A stretch of DNA of 64,000 bases from Closterium sp. Naga37s-1 (GCA_947471745.1 CANJKZ010000820.1:3811001-3875000); one strand, 5' to 3'. Positions 10,751 to 21,136 are shown, counted from the stretch's first letter. Translations and numbers: made by a program. Notes: generated by a model from the sequence alone, not told the origin.

Positions 10751-10818
10751 CAGGTGGCTCTCCTTATGACGAGAAAACACTTGCGCAGGTGTTTTCTCGT
10801 CATAAGGAGAGCCACTTG
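10751..10818. repeat. Long near-perfect hairpin, 30-bp arms
   Basis: Arms 10751-10780 and 10789-10818 pair at 29 of 30 positions around an 8-base loop (TTGCGCAG). It lies about 20 bases past the endonuclease stop codon. Helitron-type elements carry a 3' hairpin, but usually much shorter, so the role here is open. Confidence 0.9.
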
Positions 10819-11040
10819 TGAAGGTGCATTAAATTGTGTCTGCGTTGCATCTTCAATATGTAAGCTGCGTTCGCACCTTCTCTCTTGTACATTTTCTTTT
10901 CTCGCACTCACTCACATCACACTCTTCTTCTAATGCATGCCTTTATGACAACCGCACATTCTCTCTCGCACCATCTTTTTCACAGACATCTTTTAACACT
11001 TGCTTTTCGTTTTTTTTTTTTTGAATGAAACTGTTACAGC
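10819..11040. other. Unassigned AT-rich spacer
   Basis: Between the hairpin and the second array the DNA is AT-rich with pyrimidine tracts and a poly-T run near 11010-11022. No gene or family resemblance was found. Confidence 0.4.
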
Positions 11041-11602
11041 ATAGGGCAGCTAGAGTATAGGGTTGCCTGCAACATGGGGTTGCATAAAGCACAGGGTTGG
11101 ATGTAACATGTGTCACGTTGCAGGATAGGGTTGGCTATAGCATGGGACATGCTGTAGCATGGGACTACCTTCAGCGTAGGGCTGGCTCAAGCATGGGGCT
11201 GGCTCAAGCATGGGGCTGGCTCAAGCATGGGGCTGGCTCTAGCATGGGGCTGGCTCAAGCATGGGGCTGGCTCAAGCATGGGGCTGGCTCAAGCATGGGG
11301 CTGGCTCAAGCATGGGGCTGGCTCAAGCATGGGGCTGGCTCAAGCATGGGGCTGGCTCAAGCATGGGGCTGGCTCAAGCATGGGGCTGGCTCAAGCATGG
11401 GGCTGGCTCAAGCATGGGGCTGGCTCAAGCATGGGGCTGGCTCAAGCATGGGGCTGGCTCAAGCATGGGGCTGGCTCAAGCATGGGGCTGGCTCTAGCAT
11501 GGGGCTGGCTCTAACATGGGGCTGGCTCAAGCATGGGGCTGGCTCAAGCATGGGGCTGGCTCAAGCATGGGGCTGGCTCAAGCATGGGGCTGGCTCAAGC
11601 AT
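11041..11602. repeat. 17-bp minisatellite array 2, about 24 copies, with degenerate leader
   Basis: From about 11186 the same GGGGCTGGCTCAAGCAT unit as in array 1 is repeated in the same orientation. Before it, 11041-11185 contains degraded relatives (AGGGTTGGCTATAGCATGGG and similar), which may be the ancestral, less homogenised part. The right end runs straight into the endonuclease fragment on the minus strand. Confidence 0.93.
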
Positions 11603-12134
11603 GCATTGAACCATTCTTGCATTTCCCATCAATTGGATCAAGCGCTTTGATGTGGATGCTTTAATATCAAAATTGAAGTCACCAATGATAATAATATGTC
11701 CATTCAAAGGGATCGTATCAATCATGGTATGCATTAGCGAATAGAAATGAGTTTGAGACGAACGTGGATTACGGTAAACACATATTACGAACGTATTTGG
11801 GGCTGAATGGTATTTCAAGACAACAAACTAAACTTTATCATATAACTTGTGAGAAAATATTGAGACGTGCTTATTGTTAAAGGTAACAAGCATGCCTCCA
11901 AATTTTTGAATCTTGACGAAATACCAAAAAACCGTTAAATGCATCGCCGTGAGATTGGTCGTGAGAAAGGTGCGTCTCAAGTAACACCACGAAATCAAAT
12001 GATTTCATGCACGTCATGCTACCAATACAGTCCAATCTGAACTTGCGAACGTTATGAAATGCAAACTTCGCACGTGCGGGATACAATGCAAGTGCGTTGA
12101 CTGGGACTGGAACCATAGGTAGGTTCATTTTACG
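11596..12134 (-). pseudogene. EEP (AP-endonuclease-like) N-terminal and central fragment
   Basis: The minus strand encodes FDFVVLLETHLSHDQSHG, then after a frameshift near 11905 and an in-frame stop near 11832, VICVYRNPRSSQT and IPLNGHIIIIGDFNFDIKAS. The glutamate of LETHL, the YRNP turn and the GDFN motif are catalytic or structural hallmarks of the EEP fold, in the right order. It ends GNARMVQC at array 2; the matching C-terminal part is on the plus strand at 10590-10731. It lies downstream of the helicase fragment on the same strand, the order known from Helentron-type Helitrons. Confidence 0.75.
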
Positions 12135-12144
12135 TAGACGTTCC

Positions 12145-12488
12145 TGTCAGAATCCCAGCTACTAACCACTCGGATAAAAGGGCTTGTTTTTGTAGCGGGT
12201 GAGTGCGCCCATAACTCCCCAGGCCAACGTGCCTGTAACCCTTCCCTATTATCAATCGGGGATCACCAGTGGACCTCTGACACCCCCCGCACTGGGATGC
12301 CCGAAGTGCACACGCTGGGATTCGAACCCGAGACCTGCGCTCTGATACCATGTCAGAATCCCAGCCACTAACCACTAGGATAAAAGGGCTTGTTTGTGTA
12401 GCGGGTGAGTGCGCCCATAACCCCCCAGGCCAACGTGCCTGTAACCCTTCCCTAGGATCAATCGGGGATCACCAGTGGACCTCTGACA
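12145..12488 (-). mobile_element. SMART-1: 344-bp miniature LTR retrotransposon
   Basis: Two 138-bp LTRs (12145-12282 and 12351-12488, TGTCAGAATCCC to CTCTGACA) enclose only 68 bases. TSD is GTTCC on both sides (12140-12144, 12489-12493). On the minus strand the interior starts with the primer-binding site TGGTATCAGAGC (12350-12339), followed by GGGTTCGAATCCC, a perfect tRNA T-arm/B-box core. The LTR end just upstream contains CTAGTGGTTAG, like a tRNA A box. No coding capacity. It is inserted between the helicase and endonuclease parts of the Helentron-like element. Confidence 0.92.
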
Positions 12489-12493
12489 GTTCC

Positions 12494-13037
12494 ATCTCGT
12501 CTACCACTCATTTGTGTATACTGATCGACCCAGCCGAAAAGTTCTACAAAAACAGATATTTTGATGACCGAAATCTACTTAATGCGACGTATGCAGCGTG
12601 ATGAAATAAACGACGTTGGAAGTGGACTACACCAGAGTCGAACGTAGAACCTTGACTTCGATGCACACTTATGGCGTCACTTGGACGAAGAGGGAATTGT
12701 GATCGTAATATTGCATCATGATTCCGATTGATTGAGAACTCCCTCGTTTGCCTAATGATGGGAGTGTATGCGAAATCAGTCACATTCCATGCAGAAAACA
12801 ACTTACGATGTTCGTATCGAATCCTCTTTCCCACACGAGCATCATCAAAAGACACCCAGATAATAACAACATCACCTGCTTCATCTATGGAGAACTTTTA
12901 ACGATTCCAGGTGTACCATTTGCAATCCCATCAGTCGTATCCACATTCACGACAATATGAACCTTACAATCAATATACACGCGCAAAAGAGGATACAGAC
13001 CGGCTGTTTTTTTTGGATCGGATGAAGCATACCTTGA
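12494..13037 (-). pseudogene. PIF1-like helicase fragment of Helentron/Helitron-like element (3' part)
   Basis: Minus-strand translation gives VNVDTTDGIANGTPGIVK, then after a one-base shift DEAGDVVIIWVSFDDARVGK, and finally ISVHRSQGSTFDSGVV and HAAYVALSRFRSSKYLFL with a stop. The VxxSQG and YVALSR motifs are the C-terminal signature of SF1B PIF1-family helicases used by Helitrons. Upstream parts of the same frame continue at 23681-23631 and 62859-62736 once copia A and copia F are removed with one copy of each TSD. The missing N-terminal Rep/helicase part lies beyond copia G. Confidence 0.82.
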
Positions 13038-13042
13038 AGGGG

Positions 13043-13174
13043 TGTCAAACTTATATGCTATAGTCCATGTAAGTTGTAGTGGGGTAGTTCATATGGGGTA
13101 CAACATTAAGGGTTTCCTAATTGTACCCACATTGTTGCCTAGTTCATCCATTTTTCCTCGTTCATATTCTCACA
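13043..13174 (+). repeat. 5' LTR of copia A
   Basis: 132 bp, TG...CA ends, closely related to the LTRs of copia B (26878) and, more distantly, copia C and G. Confidence 0.93.
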
Positions 13175-13186
13175 TGGTATCAGAGC
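13175..13186 (+). promoter_or_regulatory. Primer-binding site (tRNA-iMet) of copia A
   Basis: TGGTATCAGAGC with no spacer after the 5' LTR. Confidence 0.92.
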
Positions 13187-14613
13187 AGAATCGTTCCTAG
13201 GGCCCACCGAACGTTCCGCCCTGCCCTAACTGATTTTTTTTTTTAGCTGCCCCTGCGGCCGCGCTGCCCTTGCAGCCCGCGTGCTGCCCCTGCGACCGTG
13301 CTGCCACTGCAGCCGTGCCTGCCCCTGCAGCTGTCCCTGCCTCATGCAGCCGTGCCTGCCTCTGCAGCCCGTGGGAGCTTCCCCTGCAGCCCGCGCGCCG
13401 CCCTTCCGAGCAGCTGTGCCTGCCCCTGCAGCCGTGCCTACCCCTGCAGCCCGTGGGCCCTGCCTCTGCAGCCCGTGGGAGCTGCCTCTGCAGCCCGCGC
13501 GCCGCCCTCAACCGTGCTCGTCGCGACGCCCCTGCGGGACCCGTGCGGCGTCCCCCTCCTGCTCGTCGCGGCGCCCCCAGGGCGTCGCCCCTGCTCGTCG
13601 CAGCGCCCCCAAGGCGCCGTCCCTGCTCGTCGCGATGTCCCCGGGCGTCACCCCTGCTCGTCACGGCGCCCCCTGGGCGCCGTCCCTGCTCGTCGCGACG
13701 CCCCCGGGGCGTCGTCCCTGCTCGTCGCGGCGCCCCCTGGGTGCCGTTCTTGCTCGTCGCGGCGCCCCCTGGGCGCCTTCCCTGCTCGTCGCGACGCCCC
13801 CGCGGCGTCGCCCCTGCTCGTCGCGGCGCCCCCTGGGTGCCGTTCCTGTTCGTCGCGGCGCCCCCCTGGGCGCCTTCCCTGCTCGTCGCGGCGCCCCCGC
13901 GGCGCCTTCCCTGCTCGTCGCGGTGCCCCCGGGGTGTCGCCCCTACTCGTCGCGGTGCCCCCCCCCCCCCCTCCCCCCTCCCCCCCCCTGCAGCAGCTGC
14001 CTCGGAGCCCCGCCCTGCAGCAGCTGCCGCGGAGCCCCCCCCTGCAGCAGCTGCCGCGGAGCCCCCCCTTGCAGCAGCTGCCTCGGAGCCCCGCCCTGCA
14101 GCAGCTGCCGCGGAGCCCCGCCCTGCAGCAGCTGCCTCGGAGCCCCGCCCTGCAGCAGCTGCCGCGGAGCCCCCTGCCGCCGTAGCGGCCCTGCCCTACA
14201 GCAGCTGCCGCGGAGCCGCCTGCAGCAGTCGCGGCCCCGCCCTGCAGCAGCTGCCGCGGAGCCCCCCTGCCGCCGTCGCGGCCCCGCCCTGCTGCAGCTG
14301 CCGCGGAGCCGCCTACAGTAGTCGTGGCCCCGCCCTGCAGCAGCTGCCGAAGAGCCCCCTGCCGCTGTCGCGGCCCCGCCCTGCAGCTGTCCCGGCCCCA
14401 CCGTCGCCGCCGTCGTGCGCCTACCGTGCTCGCCCGGCGAGCGCCTGCCCTTCCCGCCACTGGTGAGCACTTGCCCTACCCGCGCTTCCCGCGCGCCTGC
14501 CTTACTAGCGTGCTGCTACTGCTGTTACTGCTGCTACTGCTGCTACTGCTGTTACTGCTGCTACTGCTGCTACTGCGGCTACTACTGCTACCGCTGCTCC
14601 TGGCGGTGGCCAG
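13187..14613 (+). repeat. GC-rich repetitive leader of copia A
   Basis: No gag domain is recognisable. 13556-13960 holds about 12 copies of a 32-bp unit (CTCGTCGCGGCGCCCCCTGG core). 13982-14360 holds copies of a 27-bp unit (CTGCAGCAGCTGCCGCGGAG). 14510-14595 is a CTG/CTA triplet tract. Long open frames on both strands are composition artefacts. Leaders at the same place in copia B, C and G have the same character but different repeat units. Confidence 0.8.
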
Positions 14614-17600
14614 CTGCAGCTCCAGCGACGTCCGCGTGAGTCCCTCACGCCCCAGCAGCTTCGTGAGTGGTACGCTAGTTGGGGTTGTAGGGGTGGCCGT
14701 GGTGGGAGTCGCCCCGGAGCGGGTCGTTCGGGAGCTTCTTGTAGTGACCAGGTGCAGCGGCAGCGGCGTCCGCGCGCGGTCCTTTCGCCCCAGCAGCTTC
14801 GTGAGTGGTACGCTCAGAGTGGAGGGTCACAGAGTACTGCTCGCTGCCCATACGTCATTCGCACTGGTGCTCCGGCTGGTCAGCCTTGCGGGACGATTGG
14901 TCACACAAAGTCCCGCTGCTTCTCTCGTCTGAGCGACGCCTGGCGTACAGAGTTTGGCGACGCGGCTGAGCTCCCCGACTGGGTGGAGCTACTTAGGCAG
15001 AGGGTAGATATCTTTGCTCTTGACTATGATGCTATCCTCACTGCCATGTATGCTTTGCCTACTAGTGATGAGGGTGCATGTTACCTGTGTGTGCCGCCTG
15101 ACCCAGGTATAGAGTCTGCTGCTCTAGGTGCTGGTGAGGCTGCTGCTCTGGGTGCTGGTGCGTCTCCTGCTCCAGGTGCCGGTGAGGCTGCTGCTCTAGG
15201 CACTAGGGAGTCCACTCCTCCAGGTGCTGGTGAGTCTGCTCTCCTGGTACTACGCCTGCTGCGGCCTTGCACACTTTCACCCTTGAGTCGGGTGCTTCCC
15301 GCTCCTTCTTTCGCGACTGCACCACACTCTCGCCGCTCAGTCGGCCAGTGGCAGTCTCTCTGGCTGACCCCTCTGGGGGTCCGGTCCTTGCACACTCCTC
15401 CACAGTTTTGCCGTGTCCGGCGGTCCCGTCTGGCTCTCTGTCTGGCCTCCAACTCCCCTCGTTCTCCACGAACTTGGTGAGTGGAGCTGACCTTCAGGAC
15501 GCGTGGGTTGACCAGTTCACTCCTGGAGGTCAGCGGGTGACCCACTGTTCGTGTACTTGGACGGGCCGGCACCTGGCCACGTTCACCCGTCAGCCTAGGT
15601 CGAGCCTGTACACCCTGACTACCGTGTCTCCTCCGGTTGCTGAGTCTGGTCGGGTAGCTGCGTCGGGTCAGGTGTTTGCTGCAGCGTCCCGGTCTGGTCC
15701 TGAGTCTGCCCCCTGCTCGTGTCGCCTCCTGTCTCACCAGACTCTCCTCTGGCACCACCGCCTTGGTCACCCCTCCCTGCCTCGTCTCCGAGGCATGGCC
15801 TCCCGTGTCCTTGTCTCTGGTCTCCCCCGGTCCCTCCCTCCCCTTCCTCCGGGGCCTGCCCCTACCTGTGGTCCCTGCGTCGAGGGCCGGCAGCGCGCCG
15901 CTCCTCACTCCTCCGAGTTTCCTCCGACAGAGGCTCCGCTGCAGACTCTCCACATGGACGTGTGGGGCCCAGCCCGCGTCCGTGGACAGGGTGACGAGCG
16001 TTACTTCCTGCTGGTTGTTGACGACTACTCGCGTTATACCACAGTCTTCCCCTTGCGCCGCAAGGGTGAGGTCACTGAGGTGTTGATCGACTGGATCCGC
16101 GCTGCCCGTCTCCAGCTCAGAGAGAGTTTTGGCTTGGATTTTCTTGTTCTGCGTCTGCACTCCGACAGAGGCGGAGACTTTTCCACTGACCTTCTGCGAG
16201 CCTTCTGTCGTGCACGGGGCATCCGCCAGACGTTGACGCTTCTGGCCTCTCCACAGCAAAATGGGATTGCTGAGCGCCGCATTGGCATGGTCATGGACGT
16301 CCATGATCCATGCGGCTGCTCCCCATTTTCTGTGGCCGTTCGCGGTTCGTACGCTGCGCATCAGATCAACCTCCAGCCTCGTGACACTGTGCCGGAGACC
16401 ACACCTACTCTGCGGTGGACGGGGAAGGTTGGCGATGCGTCTGCGTTCCGTGTCTGGGGATCTCGAGCTTTCGTTCGCGACTTGTCTGCGGACAAGCTGT
16501 CCTCCTGTGCGGTTCCCTGCGTCTTCCTTGGCTTGCCCCCTGACGCGCCTGGTTGGCAGTTTTACCACCCTACCTCGCGCCGTGTTCTGTCCTCTCAGGA
16601 CGTCACGTTTGACGAGTCGGTTCCTTACTAACGTCTCTTCCCCTACCGCACTGCCCCCCTCCCCCCCCCGCCGCTCTTCCTCGCGCCAGGTCCTCCCCCG
16701 GTAGACCCCCTCCCCCCTCAGGGTCCTGCCCCCTCAGGTGTGTCCCAGGTAGACGCAGTCGAGCCTGTCGAGGTAGCTGTTGACTCTGGTGCTGCTAGGG
16801 GTGTTGAGCCTGCGGGTGCCGGGTCTGGGGGTGCTGAGCCTGAGCGTGCGGAGCGTGGGGGTGCTGAGTATGGGGGTGCTGAGCCTGGGGGTGCTGAGTC
16901 TGGGGGTGCTGAGCCTGGGGCTGCTGAGTCTGGGGGTGCGGAGCCTGAGGGTGCTGAGCCTGCGCGTGTGGAGCCTGGGGGTGCTGTGTCTGGGAGTCCT
17001 TTGGGTGCCTCGTCCCGACGTGAGCCGCTCTCTCCACGGCAGCTGCGCGAGTGGTTTGCTCGGCGCTGGAGCCGTGCTGCTGGGGCTGGAGGTGCTACTG
17101 GTGCTGGAGGTCCTTCTGTCGCTGGAGGTGCTGGGAGTTCTGGAAAAGCTGGTCCCGGAGGTGCTCGTACTTGAGGTACTGGAGCTGCTGGGCCTGGTGG
17201 TGCTGCTGGAGCTGGTGCTGGAGCTGGAGGTCCTGCTGGAGGTGCTGGAGCTACTGGAGCTACTGGAGCTGCTGGGGCTCCAGGTGGTCCTGCTGGAGCT
17301 GGTGCTGCTGGAGGTACTAGAGCTGGCGGTGCTCCTGGAGCTGGTGCTCCTGTGGGTACTGGAGCTGGCGCTGCTGGAGCTGCTGGTGGTGCTGCAGGAG
17401 TTGGAGCTGACGCTGGGGGTACTGGTGCTGTCTCTGCTGGTTCTGGGGGCGCTACACGGCCGCGGCCGTACTTCGTTCCGCCCCGCTCCTTCAGCAGGTT
17501 CTTGGTCTCCCGCCTTCTACTGGTCCTGCTCCCTCTTTGCAGTGTCCTTTGCCTGTCCAGTCGCAGTCACAGTTACAGCCTGCCTCGCCACTCCCTGGTC

Positions 17601-18260
17601 CTTCTCCCTACACTGGTCCGACCGGAGGTCTTACGGAGCGTCGTGAGCCTGAGTCTCGTCCTGCGTCGCCTGAGTCTCGTCCTGCGTCGCCTGTTCGTAC
17701 TGCACGCACTGGTCGTCGTGTTCCGCGTCAGCGTCCTCCTGCTGTCCCAGGCACGCACCAGATGGCGCTTCGTCCTTCCACTGCTCCACAGCGTGTCCCT
17801 CTGCCGTCTCCTCCTGTGTCCTCTCTTCCTGACGCTGCTGACCCGCCGTCAGACCTTGCTCGCGCTACCAGTCCTACTGTCACGCGTCTTCTTGCTACTG
17901 CTGTCACTGACCCTTCCTTTGAGTCTACTGCTGCGTCTGCCTTAGTTGCTGAGCTTGTCGACTTTGCTGCTCACTGTCGTCTAGACTACGCCGCTAGTCT
18001 AGTTGCTGAGTCTGAGTCTGTCTGTCCTCCGTCCGTCGGGGGTGAGTGTGCTCTTAGCACGGACGTCCTTGAGGACAGGCAGGAGGAGTTCCAGTGCTTT
18101 GCTGCTGCTTTACCACATCTCGTGTCCATGCTGCTTGCCCCTGAGGGAGACCCGGATGCACCAGACATCCCGACCCCGCGCTCTTACGCAGAGACGATAG
18201 AGGGTCCCTACTCCTCTCAGTGGCAGACAGCCATGGACGCAGAGATGGCTTCCTAGAAGT
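14614..18260 (+). pseudogene. Copia A Gag-Pol 5' half: zinc knuckle, protease, integrase
   Basis: Compared with copia B, the frame opens with CTG at 14614 where B has ATG. LTPQQLREWYAS and a C-x4-H-x4-C knuckle (CGTIGHTKSRC) follow. After a frameshift near 15250 come protease LESGASRSFF (D to E at the catalytic Asp position), pre-integrase LLWHHRLGHPSL, integrase MDVWGPARVRGQ and LHSDRGGDF. There is a shift near 16300. TAA at 16629-16631 replaces a Tyr codon of the PYYRLFPYRT motif kept in copia C. The 15-bp-based GAEPGG linker repeat spans about 16810-17000 and is followed by more frameshifts. The last frame (17537-18256) ends in TAG where B has TGG, just before the captured DNA. Non-functional. 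Confidence 0.88.
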
Positions 18261-18608
18261 TGAGTTGACTCAAAGTCACCTGGAGAGAGCATAGAGCAGC
18301 AGCTCTTCCAAATGGAAGCATCCCGCTGTGATGTTCTCGAGACCCTTGTCTGTCGCTTGCACGCACCTGCTGGGTGATACACGTAACACATGCACACGCG
18401 CACGCATATACATGCAGGCATACACACACGCACGCAGGCACGCACATGGGGCACATGAGTCATACGCACATGGGGCACATGAGTCATACGCACATGGGGC
18501 ACATGAGTCATACGCGTTTCTCCAGACGTGTTCTGAATACGCACAGATGCACAGGCAGTCTCACACACGCACCGACCGAGGTTAAGAGAAATGAGGTGTG
18601 GAAGCAAG

Positions 18609-18636
18609 GTGACTTTTGAGTCGACTCAAAAGTCAC
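18609..18636. repeat. 28-bp perfect palindrome P1
   Basis: Centre GAGTCGACTC, arms extending to GTGACTTTT. It is one of a family of palindromes in the captured LRR region; its left end reads as a GTGACT splice donor on the minus strand. Confidence 0.95.
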
Positions 18637-19073
18637 TTCTGATTACGCACAGACGCATGAGCAGTCTTACACACGCACCGACCGAGGTTAAGAGAAATGA
18701 GGTGCAGAAGCGACCTGCGAATCAAGCAAAGAGAACTGAACATGTTCCATTCCTTCCTGCAAGCCTTGAGTTGACTCAGCAGCACGCACCGGGTGAGGTT
18801 GAGGGACTTGAGGTGGGGAAGCGAGTCGGCAATGAAGCGAAGCGATGTGTCAGTGATGTTCTGCAGTGGTGGAGATGGGTGGAGATGGATGGAGATGGGT
18901 GGGGATGGGTGGAGATGGGTGGAGATGGGTAATGGTGGAGAAGGTGGGAAGGTAGTGGCTTTGGGGTCTTAATGAAGGTGGGAGATTGATTCAGCGAGCA
19001 AGAAAGTGAGCGAGCTAGAGAATGATGGAGCAAGTGAGAGAGTGAGTGAACGAGTGTATGAGTGAGTGGGACA

Positions 19074-19119
19074 TGTTTGAAGAAGTGTTCTGAGAGGTTT
19101 CAAAACACTTCTTCAAACA
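19074..19119. repeat. Hairpin with 16-bp perfect arms inside a direct repeat
   Basis: Arms 19074-19089 (TGTTTGAAGAAGTGTT) and 19104-19119 are exact complements with a 14-base loop. A roughly 42-bp segment (AGTGAGAGAGTGAGTGAACG and on) is repeated directly on both sides (about 19031-19073 and 19118-19160). Confidence 0.9.
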
Positions 19120-19197
19120 AGTGAGAGAGTGAGTGAACGAGTGTATGAGTGAGTGGGACACCTTGCAGCCGCTAAGGTTGAGTGGCTGTAACGAGGG

Positions 19198-19221
19198 GAC
19201 TTTTGAGTCGACTCAAAAGTC
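19198..19221. repeat. 24-bp perfect palindrome P2
   Basis: Same GAGTCGACTC centre and TTTT/AAAA arms as P1, next to a partial copy of the SLNLSGCK exon. Confidence 0.95.
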
Positions 19222-20086
19222 ACCTGAAAGCGAGTGGGTGCCAGTTACCTTGCATCCACTAAGGTTGAGTGACTGTAACGAGGAGCAGCGCAGCACCACT
19301 TGCTTCACCCCTGAATCAGTCACTCTGGCAGAGAGGAGGGAGAAAGGGAGGAGAGTAAAGGCAGGAGGGCATGTGGGCAGGAGGGCATGTGGGCATGGGA
19401 ACACGAGGAGCAGCGCAGCATCACTTGCTCCACCCCTGAATCAGTCACTCTGGTAGGTGGGAGGGCGGGGAAGAGCGGGAAGGAAGAGGAGAGCAAAGGA
19501 ACGAGGGCATCCGGGCATGGGAACGTGAGGGGCATCGCAGCACCACTTGCTCCACCCCTGAATCAGTCACCCTGGCAGGTGGGAGGGCGAGAAGAATGGA
19601 GAGTAGGACGTGGGCACGGAGGGGGGAGGGGAGGGATAGGCCACGGACGGGGGAAGGGCAAAAATAAGGGGACGTATTCCCCCAAGGATAGGCCTTCCCC
19701 CCCCCCTCCACGAAAAAAAAAACAGGCGAGAAAGAAGGGGGGGGGGCGGGAGGGAGAGCTCACTTGAGGTTTCAGTAGAGCGAGAAGGAGCGGAGGTTAG
19801 GGAGCAGCTTTGCGGCAGTGGGAGAAGGCACGCCCAGGTGGCATTAGAGTAAGAGCAGACGGGAGGGAGGGTGGGAGGAGGGAGGAAGGAAGAACTCACT
19901 TGAGATTCCAGTAGAGCGAGAAGGAGCGGAGGTTAGGGAGCAGCTTTGCGGCAGTGGTGACCCCTTGGTCCGTGACTTGCTGGCACGCGTTGAGATTGAG
20001 AGACACGAGGGGCTGACGAATGGGTGACGGGGGATGGATGGTGGGAGGGGTTGAAGGGGAAAAGAGGGGACTGGGATGGAGTCAGC

Positions 20087-20262
20087 ACAGCAGCGGTGGT
20101 GACCTTTTGGAATTTTGAGGCGCCTCAAAAGGAGTCAGCACAGCAGCGGTGGTGACCTTTTGGATTTTTGAGGCGCCTCAAAAGGAGTCAGCACAGCAGC
20201 GGTGGTGACCTTTTGGATTTTTGAGGCGCCTCAAAAGGAGTCAGCACAGCAGCGGTGGTGAC
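20087..20262. repeat. 53-bp tandem repeat with GAGGCGCCTC palindromes
   Basis: Palindromes of 18 bp with centre GAGGCGCCTC lie at 20113-20130, 20166-20183 and 20219-20236, exactly 53 bp apart. Each is followed by AGTCAGCACAGCAGCGGTGG, which resembles coding DNA of the VTTAA exon on the minus strand. So an exon-intron border plus palindrome has been tandemly multiplied. Confidence 0.92.
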
Positions 20263-21072
20263 CTTTTTGGTCTGTGATTTGTTGACAGGCGTTGACATTG
20301 AGAGGCATGAGGGACTGAGACAGGGTGAAGGGGAGAGAGAAAGGGGATAGGGCGAGAGAAATGGGATAGGGCGAGAGAAATGGGGGAGAAGAAGGGATGG
20401 GGTTGAATGGGGTGGGTGATCCCTTGGTCCGTGACTTGCTGGCAGCAGTTGAACCTGATAGGCTAGTGTGGGAGACGACGGGGATAGGGTGAAGATGCTT
20501 GGGGAAAGAGGGGAAAGAGTCAGAGGGGACGGGGAGACAGAGGGGACGGGGGGGATTTCGAAAAGTGACCCAAATCACAACTTTTGCTCCAGAAACCCTT
20601 GAGAAGACTAAAAAGTTTCCATGAGGTGGCACATCAAAACTTTAGCCCTCACAATGCCAGAGTGAAACAGCAAAGTGAAACAGATCCCTCACATGCCACC
20701 AGCCCCTATTGTTGCAGGCGTGCTTTTGAGAATTCCCAACCACCACACACGCACCCTCCCTTCTTCCAGTAGCAGCAGATCTGTATCCGTGATTGGCCGG
20801 GCAAATTCCAAATTGAGATGCTGCAGGTTGCAGGGAGACAGCTTAAAAGACCCCACCCACACCCCCTTCCCAACCACCGCCACCCACGCACGCACCTTCC
20901 CCGCCAGCAGCAGCAGATCTGTATCCGTGATTGGCTGGGCAAATTCGAGATTGAGATGCTCCAAGCGAGAGAAGCGAAACTAGGGGAAGAAACAGTGGGG
21001 AGAGCAAGAGGGAGGAGGAGGGACAAAGAAGAGAGGGAGGAGTGCTTTCTGCTGGGTGATAACTGGCTGGGA

Positions 21073-21136
21073 GACTTTTGAGTCGACTCAAAAGTCACCT
21101 CGACTCAAAAGTCACCTTTTGAGTCGACTCAAAAGG
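21073..21136. repeat. Two adjacent palindromes P3 and P4
   Basis: P3 is 21073-21096 (24 bp) and P4 is 21115-21136 (22 bp), both centred on GAGTCGACTC. A half-palindrome lies between them. Flanking sequences are duplicated copies of the NLEFAQ exon border. Confidence 0.92.

Noticed and set aside
9720..11609. Long plus-strand ORFs encoding MGLAQAWGWLKHGAGSS repeats as a repetitive protein
   Set aside because: A 17-bp stop-free unit opens all three frames by arithmetic, and there is no start context or unique sequence.
12130..12375. A tRNA gene suggested by GGGTTCGAATCCC near 12320
   Set aside because: Only a T-arm-like core next to a primer-binding site inside a SMART element; no complete cloverleaf.
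13270..14466. 398-residue Pro/Ala/Arg-rich protein in the copia A leader
   Set aside because: Low-complexity GC repeats are open on both strands; it lies between PBS and pol where no domain is seen.
14324..14932. Leucine-rich membrane protein (poly-Leu run)
   Set aside because: Translation of the CTG/CTA triplet tract and an out-of-frame copia zinc-knuckle region.
16795..17037. His/Gln/Ala-rich minus-strand protein
   Set aside because: Reverse-strand shadow of the GAEPGG linker repeat of copia pol.
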